A stretch of 64,000 nucleotides of DNA from JAPOXR01 sp965199765 (GCA_965199765.1 CBDATC010000002.1:310001-374000); one strand, 5' to 3'. Numbered from the stretch's first letter, positions 16,864-26,118 are shown. The notes: generated by a model not told the origin, from the sequence alone. Made by a program: numbers and translations.

Positions 16864-17943
16864 GTGACAAAATCTACTGAGAACCATGAGCTGTTGAGGC
16901 AGATCCACAAAGTGTTGGTTCTGCACTTTATCGAACATCGGAGACAATCAGAGATCGCCAAACAGCTTAATTTGTCAACCTCGAAGGTTAATCGCTTGAT
17001 CACCCAGGGTCGCAAACTAGGCATGGTGTCGATCGATATTGAATGTCCTTTTCCGAGTTTGATGGATCTAGAGCATGATCTGGTCTCGGCAACAGGATTG
17101 ACCGATGCGGTGGTAACTCCCTCGGTATCCGGCCGCTTGCAAACAGCTTTGCAACAGGTCGGTCGGGCGGCTGCAAACCGTTTGGTGGAAACGCTGCGCG
17201 ATGGCGATGTCATCGCAATAACCGGCGGCAAAGCCGTCAGTGCAGTCGTTGAGAACCTGAATCCCAAGCGTTCATTCGATGTGACCGTTGTGCCTCTGAC
17301 CGGCGGTGTCCAAGGAAAATTCTTCACCGATGTTAATCATCTTGCCACGCGCATGGCCGAGCGGTTGAACGGCAAGACTCTTCTGATGCACGCGCCTCTC
17401 TTTGCCGAAAGTCGGGAAAAGCGGGATATGCTGATGGAAGTCTCTTCGATTCGCGAGGTGCTGGATCTAGCGCGCACGGCGAATGTGGCGCTTGTGGGAA
17501 TCGGTTCGATCGAGTCTAGAGCGTCCAGTTATTACGATCTGCACCCAACGCCTGACGCAGAGCGCGAAATGTTAATTCGTTCAGGGATTGCTGCCGAATT
17601 TTTGGCCTATCTCATCGATTGCGACGGCAAGGTATCGGATAATGCGCTGAATTCCCGCTTAGTGGCAGTGCCGCCCGCAAGCCTTCCGCGATGCGCACGC
17701 GTGATCGGTGTCGCTGCTGGAGCGCAAAAGATTTTGCCGATCAACGCGGTATTGAAGGGGAAATTACTGAAATCGCTGATTACAGACGAAGACACCGCTA
17801 AAGCGGTGCTGGAACAAATGAAAGGTGAACGGAATGCCGCTCGATTTGCTGACACGCGAGATCGGATCATCTCGGATCAAAGCTTCGGCCATCGGTCTGG
17901 GAACTTGGGCCATCGGCGGATGGATGTGGGGCGGTACGAATGA
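16864..17943 (+). CDS. SorC/DeoR-type transcriptional regulator of the locus
   Basis: SorC-family proteins (SorC, LsrR, EryD) repress or activate catabolic operons and respond to a phosphorylated sugar. The 359 residues show an N-terminal helix-turn-helix at about 22-45 (RRQSEIAKQLNLSTSKVNRL) and a C-terminal sugar-binding domain from about 60 to 320. It starts with GTG two bases after the permease stop. The conserved domain ends near residue 322, but the frame runs about 38 residues further and overlaps the aldo/keto reductase gene by 110 bases. A TGA in another frame at 17826 would end the protein in the usual place, so a small frameshift near the 3' end is possible. Confidence 0.9.
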   Translation: MTKSTENHELLRQIHKVLVLHFIEHRRQSEIAKQLNLSTSKVNRLITQGRKLGMVSIDIECPFPSLMDLEHDLVSATGLTDAVVTPSVSGRLQTALQQVGRAAANRLVETLRDGDVIAITGGKAVSAVVENLNPKRSFDVTVVPLTGGVQGKFFTDVNHLATRMAERLNGKTLLMHAPLFAESREKRDMLMEVSSIREVLDLARTANVALVGIGSIESRASSYYDLHPTPDAEREMLIRSGIAAEFLAYLIDCDGKVSDNALNSRLVAVPPASLPRCARVIGVAAGAQKILPINAVLKGKLLKSLITDEDTAKAVLEQMKGERNAARFADTRDRIISDQSFGHRSGNLGHRRMDVGRYE

Positions 17944-18829
17944 ATCGCGCTCGATCTCGGCAATTCAGGCGTCTTTAGATGCAGGGGTGACTTTGATCGA
18001 TACCGCTCCCGCTTACGGACAGGGGTTGGCCGAAGAAATCGTCGGAAAGGCGCTAAAGGGCCGACGGGATCAAGTGACGCTCGTGACCAAATGCGGGCTT
18101 GTTTGGCATACGCAAAAGGGCGAACACTTCTTCGACTATGAAGGTAAGCCGGTTCATCGTTACTTGGGCAAGGACACGATCATCTACGAGGTGGAGCAAA
18201 GCCTGAACCGGCTGGGCACCGACTATATCGACCTATACATCACGCATTGGCAGGACCCCACAACCCCAATCGACGAGACGATGCAGGTGCTGGAGACTCT
18301 GAAGAAACAGGGAAAGATACGTTCCATCGGAGCCAGCAACGCATCTGTAGATGACATCAGCGCCTATATCGCGGCTGGTCAGCTGGACGCTGTCCAAGAA
18401 GAGTATTCCATGGTCAAACGCGATATCGAACAGAGCCTGCTTCCGGTATGCCGCGACAACGGTGTGTCGACGCTGAGCTATTCATCGCTGGCTCTGGGAT
18501 TGCTGACAGGCAAAATCGGTTCTGACAGGGCATTCACCGGTGACGATCACCGGAGGGAAAATCCACGCTTTTCGATGGATAACCGCCGGAAGGCTGCGGC
18601 GCTGCTGACGGCTATCAACCCGATCGCCGAAGCCCACAACGCAACCATGCCGCAGATTGTAATCGCTTGGACAATCCAGCAGCCTGGGATCACATTTGCT
18701 CTTTGCGGTGCGCGCGACGCGGCGCAAGCCATTGAAAATGCCGGTGCGGGCCGTCTGAGTCTGACACCCGGAGAAATCGCGGAGATCGACCGGCAAGTCA
18801 AAAAGCATCTTTACGATCTGGACGCATAA
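17834..18829 (+). CDS. Aldo/keto reductase
   Basis: A cytoplasmic NAD(P)H-dependent oxidoreductase, probably interconverting an aldehyde or ketose with an alcohol in the pathway of this locus. The 331 residues form an AKR barrel with the catalytic tetrad at about Asp56, Tyr61 (DTAPAYGQG), Lys86 (VTKCG) and His138 (YITHWQDP). The ATG at 17834 follows AAAGGTGA at good distance; a GTG at 17825 is in frame. It overlaps the end of the regulator frame. The exact substrate is not readable from sequence. Confidence 0.9.
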   Translation: MPLDLLTREIGSSRIKASAIGLGTWAIGGWMWGGTNESRSISAIQASLDAGVTLIDTAPAYGQGLAEEIVGKALKGRRDQVTLVTKCGLVWHTQKGEHFFDYEGKPVHRYLGKDTIIYEVEQSLNRLGTDYIDLYITHWQDPTTPIDETMQVLETLKKQGKIRSIGASNASVDDISAYIAAGQLDAVQEEYSMVKRDIEQSLLPVCRDNGVSTLSYSSLALGLLTGKIGSDRAFTGDDHRRENPRFSMDNRRKAAALLTAINPIAEAHNATMPQIVIAWTIQQPGITFALCGARDAAQAIENAGAGRLSLTPGEIAEIDRQVKKHLYDLDA

Positions 18830-18887
18830 TCCAGATCAAAAACTGAAATTAATCGCGCCAACACGCCGGTTGGCGAACAGGAGAGGT

Positions 18888-20585
18888 ATGTCCGATCAGC
18901 GAATCCAGCAGCTGAGGCAATTGCAGGACGACGGTGCTTTCGATGTCGTCGTCGTCGGCGCTGGCGTGAATGGAATAGGCGTATTTCATGATCTGGCGCT
19001 GCAGGGGTTGCGGGTTTTATTGATCGAGCGAAATGATTTCTGCTCAGGCTGCAGCGCAGCACCGTCACGCATGATCCATGGTGGATTGCGGTACCTCGAA
19101 AACCGTGAATTCGACCTCGTGCGTGAATCTGTGCGGGAAAGGGACGCGCTGTTGCTGAACGCTCCCCATTTTGTGCGCCCGCTGCCGACTGTCATACCAA
19201 TCACCTCTATGTTCTCGGGAATGTTCAATGCAGCGGCCGGGTTATGGGGCTGGCAAGGAAAGCCATCCAGCCGAGGGGCGGTTCCCATCAAGCTGGGTTT
19301 GTCTCTGTATGACTGGATCTCCAGAAAACGCAGGATTCTGCCTCGCCATCGTTTTAACAGCGGAGCGCGGACACATAGGATCTGGCCGGAGCTGACATCC
19401 AGCGCAATGTGCTCGGCGGTTTATTTTGATGCCCAGATCAAACATCCGGAACGGTTGTGCATTGAATTGATCCGCGATGCCAAGAAAACGTCTCCTGTAT
19501 CGATTGCGTTAAATTATGCGGAGATGCTTCGCGATGACGACGGTTTTGTTGTGACTGACCGGCGCGGTTCGGAAACCTGCACGGTCTTGCCCAAAGTCAT
19601 CGTGAATGCCACAGGAGCTTGGTTAGACGATACAGTTCGGCTGTTGGGCTACGAAGTCGATTTTAGGATGGTTTCTGGTACCAAGGGTTCGCATCTGGTA
19701 CTCGATAATCCAGCGCTATTCGATGCGCTTGGCGGCCATTTGATCTATTTTGAGAATGTTGACGGAAGAGTGTGTATCGTATGTCCCTATCAGGGACGGG
19801 TGCTTGCAGGCGCCACCGATATCCGGGTTGATTCCGCATCCCGCATGCGTTGCGAACCGGAAGAGCTGGACTATATCCTCGACGCGTTGCGGATCGTGTT
19901 TCCGAATCTGACGCTCAAGGCCGATCAGGTGCTCTTCAGCTTCAGCGGAATCCGGCCGCTTTCCAACAGCGACCTAAATTTCACAGGACGCATATCGCGC
20001 GGGCATGTCACGCGGCGGATTGAGGGGCCGGTTCCGCAATTTTGCATGGTAGGCGGCAAATGGACGACATTCCGCGCCTTCGCGGAACAGACCAGTGACA
20101 AGGTCTTGGCTGAACTCGGCAAGACACGGCGGGTCTCCACGCTCGCTAAACCGATCGGCGGAGGAGCGAATTATCCAAATGATCCCAGCGAATTGAAGAA
20201 GCGTTTGACGGACCGCTACCGGCTTTCAACCAGCAGAGCCATGCATCTTGTCGATCATTACGGCAGCCATGCGGATGAGATCGCTCTCTTCTGCCAATCC
20301 GTTCAAGATGCTCCATTGACAGAAGGGAGCAATTTTTCCGAAGGCGAAATCACCTGGCTTCTAAGGAAAGAATTCGTCGAGACGTTGTCGGACATCGTGC
20401 TGCGCCGAACGTCCTTGGCGATCTCAGGGCAGATTTCCATGGCATCGCTGGATCGCCTTAACGCGGTTTTCGCTGAAGAGCGGAAGTTGAATGCCGATGA
20501 AATCAGGAGCCAACGAGAAGAACTGATACAAGAATTAGATAAATTTCATGGTGTTACGCCGGAAATTTTAGCTGCCAGAAACTAA
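18888..20585 (+). CDS. FAD-dependent dehydrogenase, EryB/GlpD-like
   Basis: It belongs to the glycerol-3-phosphate dehydrogenase (GlpD) family, whose member EryB oxidises a phosphorylated tetritol. It probably oxidises a polyol phosphate and feeds the quinone pool. The 565 residues start with the FAD-binding motif VVGAGVNGIG at about 22-31, followed by APSRMIHGGLRYLE near 60-73. The AAPS in place of the usual SSRSSK of GlpD resembles EryB as I remember it. The C-terminal GlpD domain is present. The ATG at 18888 is preceded by AGGAGAGG; a TTG at 18870 is in frame. The gene lies between the reductase and the aldolase. Confidence 0.88.
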   Translation: MSDQRIQQLRQLQDDGAFDVVVVGAGVNGIGVFHDLALQGLRVLLIERNDFCSGCSAAPSRMIHGGLRYLENREFDLVRESVRERDALLLNAPHFVRPLPTVIPITSMFSGMFNAAAGLWGWQGKPSSRGAVPIKLGLSLYDWISRKRRILPRHRFNSGARTHRIWPELTSSAMCSAVYFDAQIKHPERLCIELIRDAKKTSPVSIALNYAEMLRDDDGFVVTDRRGSETCTVLPKVIVNATGAWLDDTVRLLGYEVDFRMVSGTKGSHLVLDNPALFDALGGHLIYFENVDGRVCIVCPYQGRVLAGATDIRVDSASRMRCEPEELDYILDALRIVFPNLTLKADQVLFSFSGIRPLSNSDLNFTGRISRGHVTRRIEGPVPQFCMVGGKWTTFRAFAEQTSDKVLAELGKTRRVSTLAKPIGGGANYPNDPSELKKRLTDRYRLSTSRAMHLVDHYGSHADEIALFCQSVQDAPLTEGSNFSEGEITWLLRKEFVETLSDIVLRRTSLAISGQISMASLDRLNAVFAEERKLNADEIRSQREELIQELDKFHGVTPEILAARN

Positions 20586-20599
20586 GGAACGGAGATAAG

Positions 20600-21442
20600 A
20601 TGCATAGATCCCCAAAAGCCCGGATGAACCGGATGTTCAGGAATGGCAGATGTCTGGATGTCGCCATTGACCATGGTGTGTGCAACGAGCCCAGCTTCAT
20701 GGCCGGTCTCGAAGATATGCCTAAGGTTATGAACATGCTGATCAAGGCAGGACCTGATGCGATTCAATGCGCCTATGGCCAAGCTGACTTGCTGCAAAAC
20801 CGGCCGGAAAAAGACAAACCCGCTTTGGTTATGCGGATCGATATGGGCAATCCCTATAACGATCAGCGTCATCGGGTGATGTGGTCGATGTTTCAAAATG
20901 CCGACGAGCCGATCATCGGCGCACTTGAAATGGATGCAGCGGCGGTTGTGGTAAACCTGTTCATGTTGCCTGATGAACCGGAATTGTTCCGTCAATGCGT
21001 CGAAAATATTAGCCGCGTGCGTGCGACCTGCCAGACTTACGGCATGCCGCTGATGATTGAACCGCTGGTGATGTTGCCGAACAACGTGCGAGGTGGATAT
21101 CAGGTAGACGGCAATGCCGAAAAAATTGTGACGCTGGTCCGGCTGGCCTCGGAAATGGGAGCGGACATTATCAAAGCGGATCCAACAGAGAACCCGGACG
21201 ATTTTCATCGTGTGGTTGAAGCCGCCCGAATTCCTGTTTTAGTTCGTGGCGGCGGCAAAGAGGACCTTAAAACCGTGCTGATGAAATCAGCCGCTCTCAT
21301 GGCGCAAGGTGCGCGGGGGATGGTTTATGGTCGGAATGTCTATCAGCATGACAACCCGAAGGCGGTCGTTGCGGCATTGATGGCAATGATCCATTGCGAC
21401 GCCAGCGGGGAAGAAGCATGGGACATTTACAATCGTGGATGA
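20600..21442 (+). CDS. Class I aldolase of the DeoC/LacD/LsrF family
   Basis: It probably cleaves a phosphorylated ketose of the pathway by Schiff-base chemistry. The 280 residues contain an Asp-His pair at about 24-25 (AIDHG), the likely Schiff-base Lys192 in GADIIKADPTENP, and a phosphate-binding end PVLVRGGGKED plus GMVYGRNVYQ near 210-240. These fit the DhnA/LsrF branch of class I aldolases. GGAG lies six bases before the ATG. The next gene overlaps by eight bases. Fructose-bisphosphate aldolase activity cannot be excluded, but the setting beside an FGGY kinase and polyol dehydrogenases argues for a dedicated substrate. Confidence 0.85.
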   Translation: MHRSPKARMNRMFRNGRCLDVAIDHGVCNEPSFMAGLEDMPKVMNMLIKAGPDAIQCAYGQADLLQNRPEKDKPALVMRIDMGNPYNDQRHRVMWSMFQNADEPIIGALEMDAAAVVVNLFMLPDEPELFRQCVENISRVRATCQTYGMPLMIEPLVMLPNNVRGGYQVDGNAEKIVTLVRLASEMGADIIKADPTENPDDFHRVVEAARIPVLVRGGGKEDLKTVLMKSAALMAQGARGMVYGRNVYQHDNPKAVVAALMAMIHCDASGEEAWDIYNRG

Positions 21443-22952
21443 AGTCGGAAGATATTTTCTCGGCTTGGATGCTGGCAACACAATCATCAAAGCGGTTCTG
21501 TTCGATCTGGAAGGCGTCCAGGTCGCCTCTTGCGCGGCAGAGAGCCACTCCTTGACCCCTGCGCCGCACTGTTTCGAACGGTGCTTGGAGCAGCTTTGGC
21601 GCGACACCGCGACAGTCATTGGTGAATGCATCGCAAAAGCGCGCATCCGACCGTGCCAAATCGCCGCAGTCGGATGTGCAGGACATGGCAATGGGTTATA
21701 TCTGCTGGATCGGGACGGCAACCCTGTGATCGGAATTCAGTCGCTGGATACCCGCGCATCGGACCTGGCAGCTGAATTGAATGCGGCGCATGGCGGAGAA
21801 TTTCATCGGATCTGTCTGCAGAAACCCTGGCCGTCCCAAACCCCCACTTTGCTGGCTTGGATCAAACGCAATCAGCCCGAATGTTATGAGAAGGCGGAGG
21901 CGCTGCTGCTGTGCAAAGATTTCATCAACTTTAAGCTCACAGGTGAACGAACCAGCGAGATATCGGATATGTCCGGCTGCGGTCTGACCAGGATGCCGAT
22001 TTGCGCTTATGACGATGAATTGCTGGCTCTTTATGGGTTGGAGGATGCGGCAGGTCTTTTGCCCCGGCTGATCAATCCCAGCGAAATCGCAGGGACGGTC
22101 ACCGCCGAAGCGGCGGAACACACAGGATTGACCCGGGACACGCCAGTGATCGGCGGGTTTTTTGATGTCGTGGCCAGCGCCACGGGATCGGGTGTCAGAA
22201 ACCCGGGCGAAGCTTCGATAATCACAGGAACATGGGGAATCAATCAGGTGTTTTCTTGCGAGCCCGTGATCGATCCGTCAGTTTTCATGGTATCATCTTT
22301 TGGTTCCAGACATTTTACCAACATTGAAGCCAGTGCGACTTCGGCGGCAAATCTCGAATGGTATGTGCGCGAAATTGTTGAACGCAGTGGGCATTGCGAT
22401 GATCCCTTCGGGTACTGCAATATGCAGGTCGGAAAGACGATCCCAGAAAAAGACGCCCCGTATTTTCATCCATTTCTTTATGGTTCTGGGGAGGAGGCGA
22501 ATGACCGTGCTGGGTTTTATGGGTTAGCCGGATGGCACAAAGAAGGCCATATGTTGCGCGCCTTGTTCGAAGGTGTAATGTTCGAACACCGTCGGCACAT
22601 TGCTGTTCTGCAGAAGTCCGGTCTGTCTTTTGATTGCGCTGTATTGTCTGGAGGCGGATCGCGCAGCCCGCATTGGCCTCAAATGTTCGCCGATTGCCTG
22701 GGTGTGACGATCATGGTGTCGGAAACCCGCGAGACCGGAGCACTGGGTGCGGCCATCGGTGCGGCGTGCGCTGTCGGCGAAGTCGATAGCTATGACGAAG
22801 GAATCGCTCGTATGACGCGCACTAATTTGTTGTTCGAACCTGATAGCTCTATGTTTGATTATTACAATGAACGTTATGATAACTATTTGGAATTGACTCG
22901 AATCATGCGTGATTTTTGGAGGCATGCGGAAGGCAGCCACGAAAAGATATGA
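21435..22952 (+). CDS. FGGY-family carbohydrate kinase
   Basis: It phosphorylates a polyol or ketose with ATP. The 505 residues show the two-domain FGGY fold: GLDAGNTIIKAVLFD at about 10-24 (phosphate loop), GGFFDVVASATG around 240 with the catalytic Asp, and the adenosine segment LSGGGSRSPHWPQMFAD near 405. By memory it resembles L-xylulose kinase (LyxK) and erythritol kinase-like members more than glycerol or xylulose kinase. The GTG start lies inside the aldolase gene, and its stop overlaps the next ATG (ATGA), so the genes are coupled. Confidence 0.9.
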   Translation: MDEVGRYFLGLDAGNTIIKAVLFDLEGVQVASCAAESHSLTPAPHCFERCLEQLWRDTATVIGECIAKARIRPCQIAAVGCAGHGNGLYLLDRDGNPVIGIQSLDTRASDLAAELNAAHGGEFHRICLQKPWPSQTPTLLAWIKRNQPECYEKAEALLLCKDFINFKLTGERTSEISDMSGCGLTRMPICAYDDELLALYGLEDAAGLLPRLINPSEIAGTVTAEAAEHTGLTRDTPVIGGFFDVVASATGSGVRNPGEASIITGTWGINQVFSCEPVIDPSVFMVSSFGSRHFTNIEASATSAANLEWYVREIVERSGHCDDPFGYCNMQVGKTIPEKDAPYFHPFLYGSGEEANDRAGFYGLAGWHKEGHMLRALFEGVMFEHRRHIAVLQKSGLSFDCAVLSGGGSRSPHWPQMFADCLGVTIMVSETRETGALGAAIGAACAVGEVDSYDEGIARMTRTNLLFEPDSSMFDYYNERYDNYLELTRIMRDFWRHAEGSHEKI

Positions 22953-24592
22953 AAGCGAAGCAAGACGCCGACCGCCTTGATGGCGAATATGATTATGTCA
23001 TTGTCGGCGCCGGAACGTCTGGCTGTGTTTTAGCGAACCGCTTGACGGAACACCATGAAACCCGTGTTTTGCTTCTGGAGGCCGGAAAGACGGACAATTA
23101 CCGCTGGGTCCATATTCCGATAGGCTATCTCTATTGCATCGGCAATCCGCGCACGGACTGGATGATGAAAACCGCTCCTGAAGAGGGGCTGAATGGCCGA
23201 TCATTAGTATATCCGCGCGGCAAGCTGCTAGGCGGCTGCACATCAGTCAACGGCATGATTTATATGCGCGGCCAAGCAGCGGATTATGATCATTGGCGGC
23301 AGATGGGAAATTCCGGCTGGGGCTGGGATGACGTTTTGCCGTACTTTTTGAAGTCGGAAGACCATCATGCAGGCGACGGCCCTATGCATCGGGGCGGCGG
23401 AGAATGGAAGGTGCAGCGGCAACGACTGAACTGGGAAATTCTGAATGCCGTGCAGGACGGCGCTAAGGAATTAGGCATTTTCCCACGCGATGATTTCAAT
23501 GACGGCAACAATGAAGGGTCCGGTTTCTTCGAAGTCAATCAGAATAAAGGTGTGCGTTGGAGCACGGCGAAAGGATTTTTGCGTCCAGCCATGAAACGTC
23601 CGAACCTGCGGACGATCACAGAAGCAGTCGTGGACCGGCTGATCCTTGATGGAAAATCCGTGCGCGGCGTATACTTTCGTCGTAAGGGTCAGCTATTGAA
23701 TGCCATCGTCAGAGGCGAGGTTCTATTGGCAGCCGGCGCAATCAATTCCCCAAAAGTGCTTGAGCTGTCGGGCATTGGCCAAGGTGCTATTCTGAGTAAA
23801 CACGGAATTGACGTGCAGCATGAAATGGCCGGTGTCGGCGAAAACCTCCAAGATCACCTCCAGATTCGAACGGTTTTTCGAGTGAAGGGCGCGAAAACGC
23901 TGAACATGATGGCGAACAGCCTGTGGGGCAAGGTGAGAATCGCGCTGCAATATGGTTTGACCCGATCAGGACCTATGTCGATGGCCCCCAGCCAATTAGG
24001 CATGTTCACAAAATCGGATCCAGCACGTGAAACGCCCGATTTGGAATATCATGTACAGCCCTTATCGACGGATCGTTTGGGTGATCCTCTGCATGCCTTT
24101 CCGGCGATCACCGTCTCGGTTTGCAATCTGCGGCCCGAGAGCAGGGGACACTGTCATATCGCATCGACAGACAGCGATGTTCAACCGGTCATTCAACTGA
24201 ACTACCTGACAGCCATGCATGACCGCATGGTGGCAGCGGCATCAGTTACGCAAGCGCGGAGATTGATGGCAGCGCAGGCCCTGAAGCCCTATCGCCCAGA
24301 GGAGATTCTGCCGGGACCGACCGTGGAGAACAAAACTGATCTGATTCGTGCTGTCGGCGATATCGCCACCACAATTTTTCATCCGGTGGGCACTTGCAAG
24401 ATGGGGCAGGACGATTCTGCAGTCGTTAATTCGCATCTTTGCGTGCGCGGCCTGCAGGGTTTGCGTGTGATTGATGCTTCGATCATGCCGCGCATCACGT
24501 CCGGCAACACCGCTTCTCCCGTTATCATGATCGCGGAAAAAGGCGCCGATCTTGTCAGGCAAACGATGAAAGTCAGGAAGACGTCTACTTAG
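22949..24592 (+). CDS. GMC-family FAD oxidoreductase (choline-dehydrogenase-like)
   Basis: It probably oxidises an alcohol group of the imported compound at the membrane or in the cytoplasm. The 547 residues start with the FAD fold VIVGAGTSGCVLANRL near 17-32 and contain the GMC signatures GGCTSVNGMIYMRG near 92-105 and AAGAINSPKVLELSGIG near 263-279. The active-site His is near residue 480 in FHPVGTCKMG, with TSGNTASPVIMIAEKG at the end. No signal peptide is seen. It is the last gene of the locus and overlaps the kinase stop by four bases. GMC enzymes are not part of known ery or lsr operons. Confidence 0.9.
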   Translation: MKAKQDADRLDGEYDYVIVGAGTSGCVLANRLTEHHETRVLLLEAGKTDNYRWVHIPIGYLYCIGNPRTDWMMKTAPEEGLNGRSLVYPRGKLLGGCTSVNGMIYMRGQAADYDHWRQMGNSGWGWDDVLPYFLKSEDHHAGDGPMHRGGGEWKVQRQRLNWEILNAVQDGAKELGIFPRDDFNDGNNEGSGFFEVNQNKGVRWSTAKGFLRPAMKRPNLRTITEAVVDRLILDGKSVRGVYFRRKGQLLNAIVRGEVLLAAGAINSPKVLELSGIGQGAILSKHGIDVQHEMAGVGENLQDHLQIRTVFRVKGAKTLNMMANSLWGKVRIALQYGLTRSGPMSMAPSQLGMFTKSDPARETPDLEYHVQPLSTDRLGDPLHAFPAITVSVCNLRPESRGHCHIASTDSDVQPVIQLNYLTAMHDRMVAAASVTQARRLMAAQALKPYRPEEILPGPTVENKTDLIRAVGDIATTIFHPVGTCKMGQDDSAVVNSHLCVRGLQGLRVIDASIMPRITSGNTASPVIMIAEKGADLVRQTMKVRKTST

Positions 24593-25199
24593 TGCCAGTT
24601 TAAAATCCCCCTGATTCTGCATTTTGGAACAGTTCAACGGCGGTTGACAGAGACCGGACGCGGCGGCTTTCGGGGTAGTGTCCAGAATCTTTCGCACTTT
24701 CAGTCATACGACGGCGGCTCCCCGAACTTCCCGTAAATTCGGCGTACGGCTGCACATTGCTGTCCCAGAGCTCGTTTCGAGTGTCATCTGTTGTTCGTAG
24801 CAGCAAGAGATCATGTGCTTTTTGCCCGGTCTACCGAGCGGTCGGACGACTGACAGCTCTGTTTCCCAAGTCCGATTATCGTTGTGTCCGGATTCATTAT
24901 CACATGCCGGATACTGTTAATGTCGGCGGATCACAAAACGATCTGCCAATCACACCAAAGCGAAGTGTCCGGAAAAGCGACAAAAAAGCCAAAAACAGCG
25001 CCATTGACACTCGCATAATCTGGAGACCGGGAATTGCCTGTATGGCAGGTGAATTGGCTTCAAATTTCGGGAAAAAATGTTACCTTCACCCAGCCGAACT
25101 TTGGTCGGTGCGTTTTTTCCGCAGGTTTTTATTTTCCACCAAAGTGAAACTATAGTCTTTGGAACAATGCATCAGCCTTCTTGAAAGGAGTTCAAAACA
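24593..25199. other. Intergenic region after the catabolic locus
   Basis: These 607 bases contain no intact gene. 24674-24720 is the terminal piece of an IS256-family element (relic B). The rest, up to the CBS gene, has an open frame of 132 codons at 24757-25155 that resembles no family and is rich in Arg, Ser and Cys, so I do not call it. No clear T-run terminator follows the GMC gene. Confidence 0.5.
24674..24720 (-). mobile_element. IS256-family relic B (terminal 47 bases)
   Basis: The sequence begins GGTAGTGTCCAGAATC and continues through the CTTTCAGTCAT and ACGGCGGCTCC segments seen, in either orientation, at the ends of relics A, D and E. Only the element end and the last transposase codons remain. 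It has the same orientation as relic A, so the two bracket the catabolic locus as direct copies. Confidence 0.7.
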
Positions 25200-25634
25200 A
25201 TGCTTGTCAGTCAAATTCTCGCAGCTAAAGGCAATCAAACCGTTCATACGATCAGTCCCGCTTCCAGCGTTGCCGAAGCCGCTAGCACACTTTCGTCGCT
25301 CCGTGTTGGCGCCCTTGTTGCTTCAGTCGAAGGAAAATCAGCCGACGGAATGATCTCTGAACGTGATATCGTCAGGGAAATTGGTCGGACGGGTAGTTCA
25401 GCTCTGAAGCAGACTGTTGCTGATATCATGAGTTCGGAAGTGATTTGCTGCAAGCCAAGCGATACTGCTGATGCCGTCTTGGAAACCATGACCATCGGTA
25501 GGTTCCGACATGTCCCAGTCTTGCTGAACGACGAAATCGTTGGGTTAATTTCGATAGGGGATGTTGTGAAGGCAAGACTGGACGAATTGAGTCTGGAACG
25601 TGAGGCTTTGGAAGGAATGATTACGGGATACTGA
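25200..25634 (+). CDS. CBS-domain-pair protein
   Basis: A 144-residue stand-alone protein made of two CBS motifs, at about 8-62 and 72-127. Such modules bind adenine nucleotides and act as energy sensors, but the target of this one is unknown. Typical CBS segments are GMISERDIVREIG near 50 and RFRHVPVLLNDEIVGLISIGD near 100-120. A strong ribosome site AAGGAG precedes the ATG by eight bases. It stands alone between relics B and C; the nearest intact gene downstream is coaD. Confidence 0.92.
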   Translation: MLVSQILAAKGNQTVHTISPASSVAEAASTLSSLRVGALVASVEGKSADGMISERDIVREIGRTGSSALKQTVADIMSSEVICCKPSDTADAVLETMTIGRFRHVPVLLNDEIVGLISIGDVVKARLDELSLEREALEGMITGY

Positions 25635-25862
25635 TCTTCAGGACAAAGCACTAAAAATTTACACAGAGATTTGGAAGCGAAGTTCCTGCTTTTTTTTTGA
25701 AGTCTAGAAGATGAATTGCCATGGGGCGCGTTCTTTCCTTGGCGGTCGACAGAAAAGTACTACTATATTCAAGAAAGCAAAGACTCAAAAACACAAATTG
25801 AACGCATTTTGTGGTTTGGTCGGATAAAATATCCTCTATGTTGTGATTATAACAATTGTCAC

Positions 25863-26118
25863 ATGAAGAGGATGACCAAGTCAGCTGCGCTGCAAATAAC
25901 CAGAACCGACCGCAGCGCGGAAGAATTTAGACGATTGACTGCAAATGCAAGCAGTATGATAAGCGGCGTCGCAATCGAGAGGTCGCGACGGCGCTGGAAG
26001 GCAAAGAGACAAGGAAAAAAACCGTGGATCTCGCCGGTGTCGGTGCGCAGACGCTGCGGGACTGGGCCGGCAGATACAACAAAGAGGGCGTGGCTGGGCT
26101 GGCGGCGAAGCAGCGAGG
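25863..26118 (+). mobile_element. IS630-family transposase N-terminal fragment
   Basis: The translated pieces ITRTDRSAEEFRRLTANA and, in another frame, LAGVGAQTLRDWAGRYNKEG with GVAGLAAKQR match the helix-turn-helix start of IS630/Tc1-mariner transposases (pattern QTLRDW followed by RYNxEGxxGL). A frameshift separates the two pieces near 25955-25990. The catalytic DDE part is absent. It is joined directly to an IS256 fragment. Confidence 0.65.

Noticed and set aside
24757..25155. 132-codon plus-strand frame after the catabolic locus
   Set aside because: Composition is unlike a real protein and no motif is visible; it lies in IS-derived surroundings.
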